From the NCBI GenBank assembly GCA_027574665.1, contig CM050648.1:51631200-51695199 (forward strand): 64,000 bases of DNA, written 5' to 3'. Positions 47,490 to 59,710 of the stretch are shown piece by piece. Each line of letters begins with the position of its first letter. The stretch's first letter is position 1. The translations under genes and the position numbers were made by a program. The notes under the pieces are model-generated. The model saw only the letters and a program-made list of their open reading frames with translations, was not told the origin of the DNA and searched no databases. Origin of the DNA: Rhynochetos jubatus (taxonomy: Eukaryota > Chordata > Aves > Eurypygiformes > Rhynochetidae).

Positions 47490-48408
47490 TTCCAGGGTTG
47501 GATACTGGGACTTGTGCTTTCAACATCTTCATAAATGATCTGGATGATCATCTGGGGGATGCAAACCCCTTCGTCAGCATGCTTGGTGACACTAAACTGG
47601 GTGTGAGGTGGGCACTTCGGAAGGGAGAGCCATCTTACTGAGAGACTTGGATGGGCTAGAAGAGGGGGCAGGCAAGAACAGTATCAAGTGTAACAAAGAC
47701 AAGTGCAAAGTCTTGCACCTGGGATGGCGTAAGCAAAGAGCCCAGTACAGGCTGGGGAGCAGCCTTGCTGACAGGGACCTGGGGGTCCTGGGGGACAGCA
47801 AGCTGGACATGAGTCAGCAGGGCACGGCTGCAGCAATGAAGGCAAATCAGGTCCTGGGCTGCGTCTGCAGGGGCGTTGCTAGCAGAGGCGGAGATGTGAG
47901 CATCCCATTCCGTGGTGGTCAGACCATGCCTGTAGGGTCATGTCCAGTTCTGGTTCCCACAGTTCAAGAAAGACACAGGCAGGCTGGAGAGGAGGATACA
48001 AAGGAGGGTCACAGAGATGAGTGAAGGGCTAGAGAACCCAGCTGGTGAGGTAAGATTGCAGGAGTCTCCCTGGAGAAGACAAGGCTCAGAAGGGATCTCA
48101 TCACAGTATTCTAGTACTTAAATGGCAGCTACAGAGGGTGGAGGCTGTCCTTTTGCAAGGAGCCACAGGGAGAAGACAAGAGGCAATGAGTACAAGTTGC
48201 ACTGGGACAAGTTTCATGTCAATATAAGGAAGAAATTTTTTACAGTGAGAACAACCTCCTCAGGGCTGTGGTAGAGTTCCCATCGTTGGAGGTTTCCAGG
48301 ATGTGACTGGGCAGGGTGCTAGATAATCTCCTCAAGGCTCCTTTACCCATGAAAGATTGGACCAGATGACCCTTCCAACCTGGGCTGTTCTATGGTTCTG
48401 TGATTCTC
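47490..48408 (+). mobile_element. CR1 LINE, longest copy in the window (about 0.9 kb)
   Basis: Begins in the reverse-transcriptase part of ORF2: the translation FNIFINDLDDHLGDANPF is the conserved CR1 segment after the RT core. It runs through KCKVLHLG-like and YRLGSSLADRDLGVLGDSKL-like motifs to a TTCTATGGTTCTGTGATTCT 3' end, with the CR1 TTCTRTG-type terminal repeat. It is a sense copy in ROCK1 intron 1, 5'-truncated, and diverged with several frame breaks. Confidence 0.92.
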
Positions 48409-48915
48409 AAGCTTTTGAGAAAATACCTGGACAGTGTTTCGCTGGTTGGTTTTCCCTTTGTCTTTTCCTAGCTCTGGTTTTCAAAGCATCAGGGAAGTTC
48501 TTGAATCAGTGCAACAATCGGTTTGTGGCAGTGCCGGTTAAGCACATGTAATAACATATGCTGCATATTGCTTCCTCAGCCGTAGCTGTCGAGGCGACAG
48601 CATACAGGATATGATATCTAGGCTGAGCAGTGTGATGTTCATGTCATGTGTCTTGTAACGTGAGATCCGGTCAGAATAAAAAAAAAAAGGTCTTAAGGGG
48701 AAAAATCTTTAAATCTGGTGGTGTGAAGATATGGAGGAGACTCAACCACAGAACGCATACACGACAAATCTGGCTTCTAAATGGTCAGAAAGATAAACTG
48801 CTGTTAGATATTTTGTTAATGCTTTTCATCCAAAGTGACAACTATAAATTGCAATTGTATCTGAATTTAAAAAAGAAAAACAATAGGAAAAGCAGCTCTT
48901 GTAGAGTGTTGGTTG

Positions 48916-48932
48916 TTTTTTTTTTTTTTTTT
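48916..48932. repeat. T17 homopolymer
   Basis: Seventeen consecutive T in the intron. Confidence 0.9.
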
Positions 48933-51900
48933 CTTCTGTCTGAGGCATTTAATACCTTTCAAGTGAAGATGAACTCTGTTTGGGAGGAGGAAAAAAAAAT
49001 ATTCCCAAGATTTAAACCCGCAAATTCAAATTATCCATTTAAGTTGGGAAACGATCTCTGTTAAACTAAGAGAAACTTGCAAAACGATCAGGAGCTAGTA
49101 GGAGTTCTTATACACTCAGTAGGTTTTGTCTCATGGTGGCTTCAGGTGAGAAGTTGCTCGATATAATTATTTTTCATGGGTATGGCAATAATACAGATAA
49201 TTAAGATTATGAAAGATTGTTACCGTATACAGTTAGCTGTAGCCAAGCAACAGTTAAACTGTCTGTTTTCATGCAGTAAAACTTACATGGGCATAAAATC
49301 ATGACTTGAAGTATGCCTATCAATATACTTTCATAAGCTAACTGAAATAGTTGTGTGAATCTGGTGTCATTCTGATGGAGCTCTCAGAATTTAAAAAAAA
49401 AAAGTAATGGCCAGACTATACTCAAATTTCAAGTGTATATTTTCTCAACAGATTATTATTTGGTGATAAAATTTTAAAGTGCCAGAGATTACTTTTAGAA
49501 TTTCACTTTTACAGCCAGACAGGTGTTAGGGTGATCTATAGCAACAGTTCCCAGGTCAGTGTCCATCAAGAATGAGACCACAGTCTTGCTGCAGTAGCAT
49601 CTTGTCTCTGTTTTGTAAATCAGGTCTAATACAGCTACTGACTGCCCGTTGCTACGTGCAGTGGCTGTAGTACTTGGATATATGCCTTTTAAAATTTAGC
49701 TTTATTTTATATTTTGGGTTTTTCAGGGGTGGGGAGTGGAGGTGGAGGGCAAGTACCATGATTAATAGCAGGCGATGGATTAGATGAAGTTAAAATGCAT
49801 GAAAAAAACCTCAGTGGAAAGAGCAGGTCAAATACCAGCTACTGCTTTTGGTGTTTTCTTGGTTGCAGTTATGTAAGGCTATTGGCATCCTCCATTCACT
49901 TTTGAAGAAAGTAGCTACTCCAACATCTGCTGTGCCAAATGGTAAATTCAAGCTCTCATACTGTGGTGTGGCAAGGAAAAGAGGTTAGATCAGGATATCT
50001 TTTAGTCATCCTTTTCCCATCAGCTTTCTGTTTGTATTTTAACTAGTTCAGAATACAGTGTATTGGTAGTTGGCTCTTGACAAAGCTGAAGATGTAAGTC
50101 ACATTTATCTTTTAAGACACTTAGAGGTGTGCCTTTCACTTTTTACAGAAAATAGCAAATGTATTCTGAGGATGGGGTAAGAAATATAAGCTGTAATTCC
50201 ATATTATTAGTTTTGCCAGTCTCAAGATCTTACTGATGGCTCTTGCCATACTTATTAGTGGCTTTGGCATTTTGGTAATTAAAAGTCAAAGTATGTCTTG
50301 ACATGCTTATGTTACTGAATGGTGTGTGGGACAGAGTGAGTCAGGTCATAGTATCTTCAGAAGAGTTTTAGTAGATTAGCTTTCATGTAGAAACAGCATG
50401 TGAGAATTTAGAACTAATCCACTCGGCTCTTTTTCTGAACTTTCTTCTGTCTTCTGGACAGCCATGAACTTTCATGTTGGTTTTCAGAAAGAATAACTTG
50501 TTCATTCATAGATGGGTTGGGTTTTACTTGATGTTCATCTTCTGCTGTGTTATTATTTCTCTACAGCAATATGTACAAATACAGAGGTGCAGTCAGTGAT
50601 ATCATAAGTTATATACTCACCTTTCAATCTGCATTCTCATTTCTAAATACTGACTTTTAAATGAATCTGTTGAACTGGACTAAGTGTCATCTTATCTTCC
50701 AGAGAATAAATGGATTAAGAGGTTTTTGAATGAGGTAAGGTTTTATATGAGTTGAGATTTGTCATGTCATAGTTTGGCACAAAATTATTAAGAAAGAACC
50801 AGTTCACATGCTTGTCCCTTAAATCCAAATTGGAAGGAACGAGAAAACAAACTCTAAACATTTGAATGTGATAAGGTCTTAAAGATGATCTACAGTGATT
50901 CAAAAAAGAGAGGAAATTAAATTATTTTTTTATTTGTTCCAAGTCATATAGTGAGGTATCTTGTTTGAAGCAAATAAGAGGTTTTTTTGAGTGTTTTTTA
51001 CAATATTAGATGAAATGCTGCATTGCTTGTCTTCTCTGAAGACTGTCTAAACGTAGAGCTTTGCATCATGAACTCCTTGTAATTTTTCAAATGCAATAGT
51101 GTCTCTGCTGCAGCTTTTGATCCTTTTTGCTTCTCCCGCCAAGGAAGTATTTAGTAAAATGTGAATCAAACTGAAAGTGATAGGTCAGGTTTTTTTGTTT
51201 ATTTTCAAGGGTTGGTTGTTTGGGAATGTGTAAATGTATGGATACAAAATGTGTACACACACACTCTTACTGCTGTTAAACCTTTCCTAATGCCAAATGT
51301 TTGGGGTTTTTTCCTTTTCTAAATCAGATTACTTATCTGTAGTCAGTGTCTAGTTAACTTTAATAACAGTTTACTTCAATGCCAGTGCATTTTGTTTGAA
51401 TACCACAAAAGATAAAAACTTTCTCAATTTCCTCTTAAGTCTCTGAGGATAAGTAAGTAGGTTCACTTACAGAATGACCATGGTTGGTAACAAGCATCAG
51501 TTTCCCAAATTACTGCTAACATGTATGTATTTGTCGTTCTTCAGAAATTGGCTCTGTGGTCCATCAGGGACTTCTGGAAAGTGAAGTTCAGGAGGTCTGA
51601 CAAAAGTATAACTGAATGCTTGAGATGATACTACTGCTCTTGAATTATGTTCTTTAATGTCACTTGTTGATATTTGCAGTATTTAGAAATCGGGAACCTG
51701 CTTCCACAAACATAGTGTATGAGTGGGAAGTAGCAGATACTACCTGACCTGACTGGACATAGCTTTTGAACCACTGGTTATATATATGTATGCACACTAG
51801 ATATCACAGTGTCCCTTAGTTCATGTCGATTCCCAAGAAAATAGCATGGTTTTTTAAAGGCTTTTTATTTTTATTATTTGGATGCTGGAAATACGCTTTC

Positions 51901-52836
51901 ATAAAACAAACACTGGGGAAAAAAAATCATAGTAGTTGAACGCAAGTCAAACATAATCCTTCATTAGCTTTTGTTTTATTTTTTAGAAAAACATGTTTTC
52001 ATCAGTTTTGCTTTCTGCTTAATGAAAAACTAAATGACAGCTACTCAAAATGGTCTGTGGGATGGAGGAACAGAGAATGTAATGGTGATGTACTCTGATT
52101 TGTTTCATGACAGGCTTTTTTGGTGTGACAAAAACATTGCTCGCCCTCATCTCCTGTTGAGATTAAGTTAATCAGCCCAGGCTCAGCCTTGCTCCCTTGT
52201 AAGGACAGGCAGGAGAGACTTTGACAAGATTCCATGGTAGTGGCAATGGTCCAGACAGCCCTGGCTCTCTTTCCTCTTGGGCTAAGATTTGTTTTCTCCC
52301 CTCTTCTACATCTAAAAGAAAATCATGCCTTTGGAGGACATGTGTCAATCTACTGCATCCTCTTTGTGCAGGGGTGTGTTTTTCCCAAGTTCTGAAGTGT
52401 AACGTGGGGAAAATAGTACTAAGGAAGAGCTGACTGACTTGTTCATATCAACGTAGTTGGAAAACTTAGTGTAAGAGTTCTTTTTCAGCTATTTCTTACA
52501 TTTTAGTATTTATTTTTATCCCTACGATAGCAGTATACAAGCTTGGTGGAAATGCCTGCTGTTCTAAAAGTTAAATACCTCTGTTTTACAAAGTTCTGCT
52601 GTCTGTGTCTTGCGCTTGAGCAATTGTATTGAAAATGTTGAGACATACTTTGTTTCTTGGTATGTTAAGCCAATGGCTTTAGTTTTCCTCAAGCTTGATT
52701 CTCAAAGCTTGAAAGGAACATGGGAAAACTTATTTGCGTGTCCCTAAATGAACTTGCAAACCTAATAAATCACATCATCTCTGAGCCCTTTTGAAATTGA
52801 AAGTGATTGATCCTGCTGCTGAATTTATAGTAGTTT
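48933..52836. other. Intron sequence with nothing recognised
   Basis: AT-rich, short open frames only, no repeat family identified. Confidence 0.6.
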
Positions 52837-53682
52837 GTCATGATTCAGGCTCAGCTGGCAACCAAGCACCACACAGGCAGGCACTCACTCCTCCCCATGG
52901 TGGGATGGGAAGGAAGAAATATAAGGAAAGGCTTGTGGTGGAGACAGGGATCACTCATCAATTATGGGCATGGGCAAAACAGGCTCGACTTGGGGAAAAA
53001 AAATCAATTTGTTAACAATCAAATCACAGTAGGTTAATGAGAGACAAAATCAAATCTTAAAAACCTTCTCCCCACCCTTCCCTTCTTCTCAGGCTCAGCT
53101 TTGTTCCCAAATTCTCTATCTCCTCCCTGCTGGTGGTACATGGGGACAAGGAATGGGAGTTTTTCAGTCAGTCCATCACACTCTGTCCCTGCTCCAGCCT
53201 GGGGTCCTTCCCACAGGAGACAGTCCTCCACCAACTTCTCCGATGTGAATTCTTCCCATGGACTGCAGTTCTTCACCAACTGCTCCGGCGTGGGTCTCAT
53301 CCGTGGGGTGCAGTCCTTCAGGAACAGGCTGCTCCAGTGCGGGGTTCCCACAGTGTCACAGGTTTCTTTAGGCACAGCCATGCTCCAGTGAGAGGGCTGC
53401 AGGCTGGTCACTGCTCCCCCATGACCCTCCATGTCTGCAGGGCACAGCCAGCCCTCTCACCACGGGTCATCTCCTCCTGCCTTTCTGCACTGATCTGGGT
53501 GTCTGCCGGTTGTTTCTCCCTCATCCCACTCCTCTCTCTGCTGATGGTCCTTTTTGTTTTGCATTGGTGTGGCCTAAGGTGGGCCTGACTTGGAGCTGGG
53601 GAAGGTTCTGGCAGTTTCTCACAGGAGCCACCCCTGTAACCGCTCCCCTGCTACCAAAAGCCCACCACACAAACCCAATATA
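52837..53682 (-). mobile_element. Solo LTR, same family as 23,278-24,534 (fossil), antisense in ROCK1 intron 1
   Basis: Reversed, it opens TATTGGGTTTGTGTGGTGGG and closes GCCTGAATCATGACA. Flanks TAGTT and TAATT match at 4 of 5 bases, consistent with a 5-bp target-site duplication. It shares with the first copy the CTGGAGCAG-type internal repeats, the TTTTTAAGATTTG region and the TTTTCCCCAAG block before U5, but has no CR1. No internal retroviral region is present. It lies antisense to ROCK1, the orientation in which intronic LTRs are best tolerated because their polyadenylation signals are not read. Confidence 0.85.
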
Positions 53683-56600
53683 TAATTCCTCTCTTCCTCA
53701 GTCTTCAAGTACTGTATTTGACAAGGACAGGTAAACAGGATTTGTGTTCTTGCAGTGTTGCCTGGGATAAAATCCTTCCTAATTATCATGTGAGAAATTT
53801 GCAATTGGACAAAGCCACCCTAAGTTTTCATGGACAGCTTTGGTTCTGTTCTGTCATTTCAGGACTTGAGTATGGAACCGTGTTTTCGTGTAGGTTTTTG
53901 ATTTTGTAGTTGCACCTCTTTTTCTACACGCAGTTCAACACATTCAGGATTTTAGTCATGACTGTACTATGGTGTCAGAAAGGGTAAAAAGAATGCTTGG
54001 AAGAGATTAGTTTTAAGTACTGTTGAAGTATTTCTTGACCTGAAAGTAGTTACAATTAGTGGCTTGGAAAATCACTTAAACATCAAGTATTAATTAAAAT
54101 TTGTGGTACTAATGACATTGTCTGTACATGTTAATGTTTTTTCTTTCAGGTGGATTTTGAAAAAGAGAGCATGTCTCTATAGCATCTCTAATTGCTTAAG
54201 GGTAGTGGGTAAAGGCATGTTGTTGTAGTTCAATGTATAAACTTAATGCATTGGATTCTGCAATTTGGAAACAATTTGGTAGCAGAAGTGCTTTATTCTG
54301 TATGAGCACTGCAAATCCCTGAAAAATGTGGAAAACTTGCTGGTTTGTTCCTGTTAGTAACAAACTCTGAAGAGTCTTAGTACTTGGCGACACAAGTAAC
54401 TTGTCTGTATCTAAAATAATTCTCATGGAATTTTTATTACGTTTTTTTCTAAAAATCATTCTTGTGGCTACATTCATTACCGAAAAAATAAATAAACATT
54501 GGTTTTATATACACGTAAATACTCTGAGTAACTGAAAGCAAAGTTCTTTTAATCAGTACATGAAGAAGCCGTCCATGGGCTTCGCTAGTGTTTGCATTAT
54601 GAAACTGCTTAATGATGCGCAAATTCTTAAGTAGTGTTAAGTTCTTGTTTAGTTGCATATTTCAAATATCTGTTTGATGTGATTGCTTGTGATGGAATGT
54701 TTATTGCAGAAATGTAGCTAGAGCTCTGACAGAGCTTGCACAATCGGAGAAGCTTCTCAGAGTTGATTCTCACTTGAGTTGTGCTCAACTTCCCCATTTT
54801 TTATTTTTTTTTTTGCAGACTGTGGGTTGCTTGTGACACTAGAGAAAGGCGTAAGCTTTACAAATTACTATTTCCATTTCTACAAAGCGTTTTTAGTATG
54901 ATTTTTTTCATAACTTTCATTTTGGGAGTTCTGTCTTGGCCGTTCGCTTCTAATTGAAAAAGTGTTTTGACTCTTCTGGAGTTTTAGGGAAGAATTTCGC
55001 TTTTGGTGGGCGGGTAGGGGAGATTTTGTGCAGTGTTTCCAGGCTGCTGGAAAAATGACGACATTCTCACTCTTTCTTGGAAAGTTAGTCGATTAATTGT
55101 CTGCCTTCTGTTAAAAAAATTAAGTATTTTTTGTCTTTCTTTCATTTTGTCTAGCCTCTGTCTCCAGACACTGTGTTCTTTTTCGTGGAATAGATGGTAT
55201 TACTAGTAATGGAGGGTTTATTTTTTTTTTCTTTGATAAAGCTTTTTGTAGAGTCTTTTCTAAAGCATAGTTATTGAACTAATAAAATCTCCAGAGACTG
55301 AGTTGTCAAGCCTACAGATAAAACTTGCCCCTTTATTGTTTTGTAGTTCATTGTTTCTAACTATAGTTAACACACAGTTTTGTTTGCAGCAAACATAATC
55401 CAGGACAGGTGACAACAGGGTCTATATGACTGGTGAAGCATTGTTGCCTTATAGAAAAATCAGTTGCCTTTCCACTGACTTACTGTATTGCTTTTTCGTT
55501 TGTGGTTTTCTTTTTTTTTCCCAAGCAGAGAGAGCACATTTCAGACAAAGATATAGTGGGACAGCTAGAGGCAGCAATTTAAGCTATTGATGGGAGGACT
55601 TAACACTGCTTTTACCATAATGTGTTAGGCTAAGAGATCTAAAGTTACTTTGCATATTAAACAGCTTTTACAAGAGCTAATGCACTTCTATTTATGTGGT
55701 TTGCAACAGTGCGTTATGTTTCTTCTTATGAAATGCATGTTTCTTCTTATGATGTTGGTTTCTTGCTAATTCCCATCTTGTCCAACTGACTAAAGCTCAC
55801 TTCCTGTAGTCTGGCTTCATGGATATCTGCCTGGAAAAAACCTGAGAGGCAGACAGCAATTTCCCAAGCAGCAGATGTAGAGGGGTCCCATTTCCTTCGC
55901 TAAATACCACTATTTCTTAATGGAGTTGTACAGTTGCTTTCCTTTCATTGGAGTCTTTACCTGATTCCTTGCAGGCTGCTCCCCAAAGAAGCCTGTGAGT
56001 GTTGAGCTGGGACTGGAACAGTTTCTCTTTATTCTTTTGTATCTCTGATCTGTCCTCCACAGCATTTTACTGAAGGGGTGTTATGTACCAGTCTTTTCAT
56101 CCATGGTGCTAATTTTTATCCATCTTGTTTCTGCTTTCTAGTGCCTTAGAGTGTGACTCCCATTGGTCTAAATCAGTAGTTCTAAGTGTGTGTGTTTAAA
56201 ATGAAAGTGTTAGGACTTCTAAACAGAAGCAGTAGATCTGTATTTGCTGCCTGAGGGAAGAATCTGACCTCCCAGGGTAACCAAGAAGGCTGTAGGGACT
56301 TCAAAGGGCTTTTGTTGATGTAACTTGCAAGTGAAATTTGCCTTTTTAAAAAACTTTCTTATATAGTTACTTTACAGTTTAGGCAGGTGAACAGGGCTTA
56401 CTGTAGGTTTTTGGTGAATGTGGTAACTTTGAGAACTGGAGAGGATGAGGGTCACTTTTCCCCCCACGGGGTATTTCTGTGGGTAGTGTTACCCTGCTGT
56501 ATGTCAAGTTGGCAGCTCATCTCCAGTTGCATTTATTACTGTAGCTGGGAACTCTACCTGTGAGGCACTTCCTAATGCCAAGTGTTGAAGTTGCTGTGGA

Positions 56601-58900
56601 ATGCTGCTTTCATGGAGATAAACATCAGTCAGTTCTTTAACTACCAGTACTCCCTCTTCTTTTAACTCTGTTTAAATATATATGCTGTAAGAGTAGTTGA
56701 GTTCAACACATTTAATACAGTTTTATTGAAGAAGGCAGTTTTAAGAAGCTGTGCTTATGCTTTTTTTAATCCTGGCATGAGAAAAATGTCTTGATAAATC
56801 ATTTAAGCCTGAAGTACATAATCTATTTTCTTATTTTCTACACATTAAAATATCAAGAATCTATGTAGTCCTCCGGGTAGATATACAACTGTTTTGGTTG
56901 TTTTATGTAAAGTGTTTTATTGATAGCAGAATGTGCTGCATTTGGAATAGAAGCTCTGTAGTTCATAAAACTTGCCTACAGAGCGTATACACGCATGCAA
57001 ATGAAGCTTTTTTTTTAAAGAAATTAAGCTACAAATATACAGATATCTTGCTGCAAAATGAAATAATATAATTTGACTTAACAGCAGTCAAGTTTTGCTG
57101 CTGTTACATATCACCCTGAGCTTTTTTCAAACAATGTCTATTGTACCTGTTTCTGTGTAAGTTCTACTGACATATATTCTTGGTAATATTTTGGCCTGCG
57201 TTACTCATCTTCCTTGAAGACACTGCGCTCTTGTCTGACAGTTGCATTTAATGATGTAATATTAAATGGATTTAATTCTGTTGCTAAGTTGAAATAATAA
57301 ACCACTAATGTAATAAATTGAAAGTTGGATGTAAAGACTATTAACCACAATAAAAAATCCTAGTGTAGTGAAATTAGTGTTGCAATATAGTGTGAGAAAT
57401 TTGTGTTTGGAGGGGAAATAAAAACCCACTGAAACACATTATCTGGAATGCATCTTCAGACAAGCTGAACTTTCCATAATTTTAGGCATAAAATAGAGCC
57501 TTGAAAAGAGCTGTTTCAGGTGGTAAGATTCATTGCTGCAGTGGAAAAAGAGCAACACCTGGAAAAACTGTGTGCCTGTGAAAGAGCATTGCTATTTGTG
57601 TGTATGCCTGTCTGTAGACTTGCACCTGAGGCTTCCTTCAGTGCTAATACGGATGTGAACAATATTGAGAGGTCTGTGGGCTCTGCAGTTAGTGACAGTG
57701 TGTGTTTTGATATATATGTGTGTACCAATATATATTGAGATATCTATATTAATTCATAATATACTGAGTAATATAGTAAGTATATACTCTAGGAATTTGT
57801 CAGTAAAAATGCTGATGTTTGAACAGAATTCAAGTGCAGTATTTATATATGTTACTCTAGAGAATGTGATATGGTGAAGTCTGTAACTACACATGGAATA
57901 ACTCTTTAAAAAGGCTGAAATGAAAGCTATAAACTGTACTGCTTTCAATAATTCCACCTTGAGATTTCAAGATTTCCCTATTGAGATTTTAAATCTTTAC
58001 CGAGTCTCTTAGCTCTTTACTGAGTTAAAAAAATTTCTTTGTGAATGTCTATGTATTTAACGTAAATGTCCAAAAGTGCTCTATGTATTTTGCAAGACAC
58101 GAAGAAGTAATGAGCTCCGTAGAGTTGTGTCCTGCTGGCAAGAAGAACAGGCGATGAATCAAGTGCCTTGTACTCAGGCTCTTAAGTCAGTTTGTATACT
58201 TTGCTTAGTCTAACAATGTAATGAAAATTCTTAAGTGAAGTATCTTAACTTTATCTACGTTGACTTGTCTGCTTTAACAATGAACTACTAAATTGGATTT
58301 TTCTCTACTCTGGACAGCAAAATAAATGAACGTGGTTAACTTAAAATGGGATAAAGAGGTTTTTTGTGTACATGGTTAGGGATAGATAAACGTAGCACTA
58401 TTGGCATTGTCCTGAAAGGTGGCTTTCAAACAGCATTCTTGCCTGAAACATGTGAGCTGTATAGATCTATTCAGTATTTGTTTCTTTAGGTAAACTTACA
58501 CTTGCTTGTTTTATTAAAAAAAAAAAAAAGCAGAAGTTTTACTGTTGGGCACCAGAGGAAAGTCCTGTGTGTGTGTTTTTCCTTACCAATGAAGTTGCAG
58601 TAGGCTATTCCCTAAAACAGTAAATATTGAAGAGGCGTCCAGGGTTTTCTCTTAATTCAGCCAGGAGCATCAGAAAAACTTGACTCCTTGTCACATAGGA
58701 GTAATAGCTGCTCTGGACTTACCTGGAGGACTGAAAAATGTGAATTGTGCAAAGCTAAGCCTTGTAACGAGGTCTTCTTGTTTATCAATTGCCACACCGG
58801 TGGGCCATTAAATGATATTTTTGATAGAATAATTAAGTGCTGGAACTACCTTCATGCAAGCTAAAAGCATAGTTTGTTTTGTAGACAAAAGGGAGCTGTT
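53683..58900. other. Intron sequence with nothing recognised
   Basis: AT-rich. Splice-like pyrimidine tracts near 54150 and 54800-54820 do not lead into ROCK1 exon 2 sequence. A TA-rich stretch lies at about 57,705-57,780 and an A run at 58,514-58,527. Confidence 0.6.
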
Positions 58901-58901
58901 T

Positions 58902-58949
58902 AGATTGGAAGGGACCTCTTAAGGTCATCTAATCCAACACCTTTACAGA
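58902..58949 (-). mobile_element. CR1 3'-end fragment abutting a second CR1
   Basis: AGATTGGAAGGGACCTCTTA then AAGGTCATCTAATCC is the CR1 3' region in antisense. After about 45 bp it is interrupted by another CR1 3' end, so one CR1 inserted into or next to another. Confidence 0.75.
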
Positions 58950-59710
58950 TCCACAGAGTGATAGGGGTTGGAAGGAACACAAGCAGGGTCAGCTAGAGCA
59001 GGTTGCCCAGGACCGTGTCCAGTCAGGTTTTGAATATCTCCACAGATGGAGACTCACAACCTCTATGTGATATCTTTTACAATAAAAAAAATGTTTTCTT
59101 GTGTTCAAATGGAATCTCCTGTTTTTTAATGTGTGCCCATTGCCTCCTATTCTGTCAGTAGACACCACTGAGATGAGTTTGGCTCCATCTTCTTAATTCC
59201 CTCCCATTTTATATACGTAAGATTCCCACTTCAAGCCTTCTGTTTTCCAGGCTGAACAGTCCCAGCTCCCTCAGCCTCATAGTGAGAGATGCTCCAGTCC
59301 CTTAGTCATCTTTGTGGCCTTTTGCTGGACTCTCTCCAGCATGTCCATGTGTCTCTGGTACTGGGGAGCACACAACTGGACCCAGCACTGCAGGTGTGGC
59401 CTCACCTGAGCTGAGCAGAGGAGGATTGCTCCCCTTGAGCTGCTAGCAAGACTTTGCCTGATGCAGCCCAAGATGCTGTTGGCTGCCTTTGCTGTGAGGG
59501 CACGTTGCTGGCTTATGGTCACTTTGCTGTCTACCAGGACCCAAGGTCCTTCTTGGCAGAGCTGCTTTCCAGCTGGTCACCCTCCCCCCAGCATGTCCTG
59601 GTGCCTTGGGGCTGTTCCTCCCCGGGTGCAGGACTTGACATTTCCTTTTGTTGAACTTTATGAGGTTCTTCTCTGCCAGTTTCTTCAGCCTTAGCCAGGT
59701 CCGTCTGATA
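58950..59710 (-). mobile_element. CR1 LINE 3' part with decayed ORF2 C terminus
   Basis: The 3' end is at the left (CCACAGAGTGATAGGGGTTG). At 59277-59522 the minus strand is still open and reads ANSILGCIRQSLASSSRG followed by VRPHLQCWVQLCAPQYQ and MLERVQQKATKM, the classic C-terminal block of CR1 ORF2. Degenerate and 5'-truncated; antisense to ROCK1. Confidence 0.92.

Noticed and set aside
48648-49064. 138-codon plus-strand open frame in the intron
   Set aside because: Built largely from A and T runs (Lys and Phe stretches) and includes a T17 tract; no domain.
54121-54180. Pyrimidine tract plus AG near 54150, and another near 54820, as ROCK1 exon 2 acceptors
   Set aside because: The downstream translations do not resemble ROCK1 exon 2 and reach stops quickly.
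55715-55762. GTTTCTTCTTATGA repeated twice
   Set aside because: A short chance or slippage repeat without further structure.
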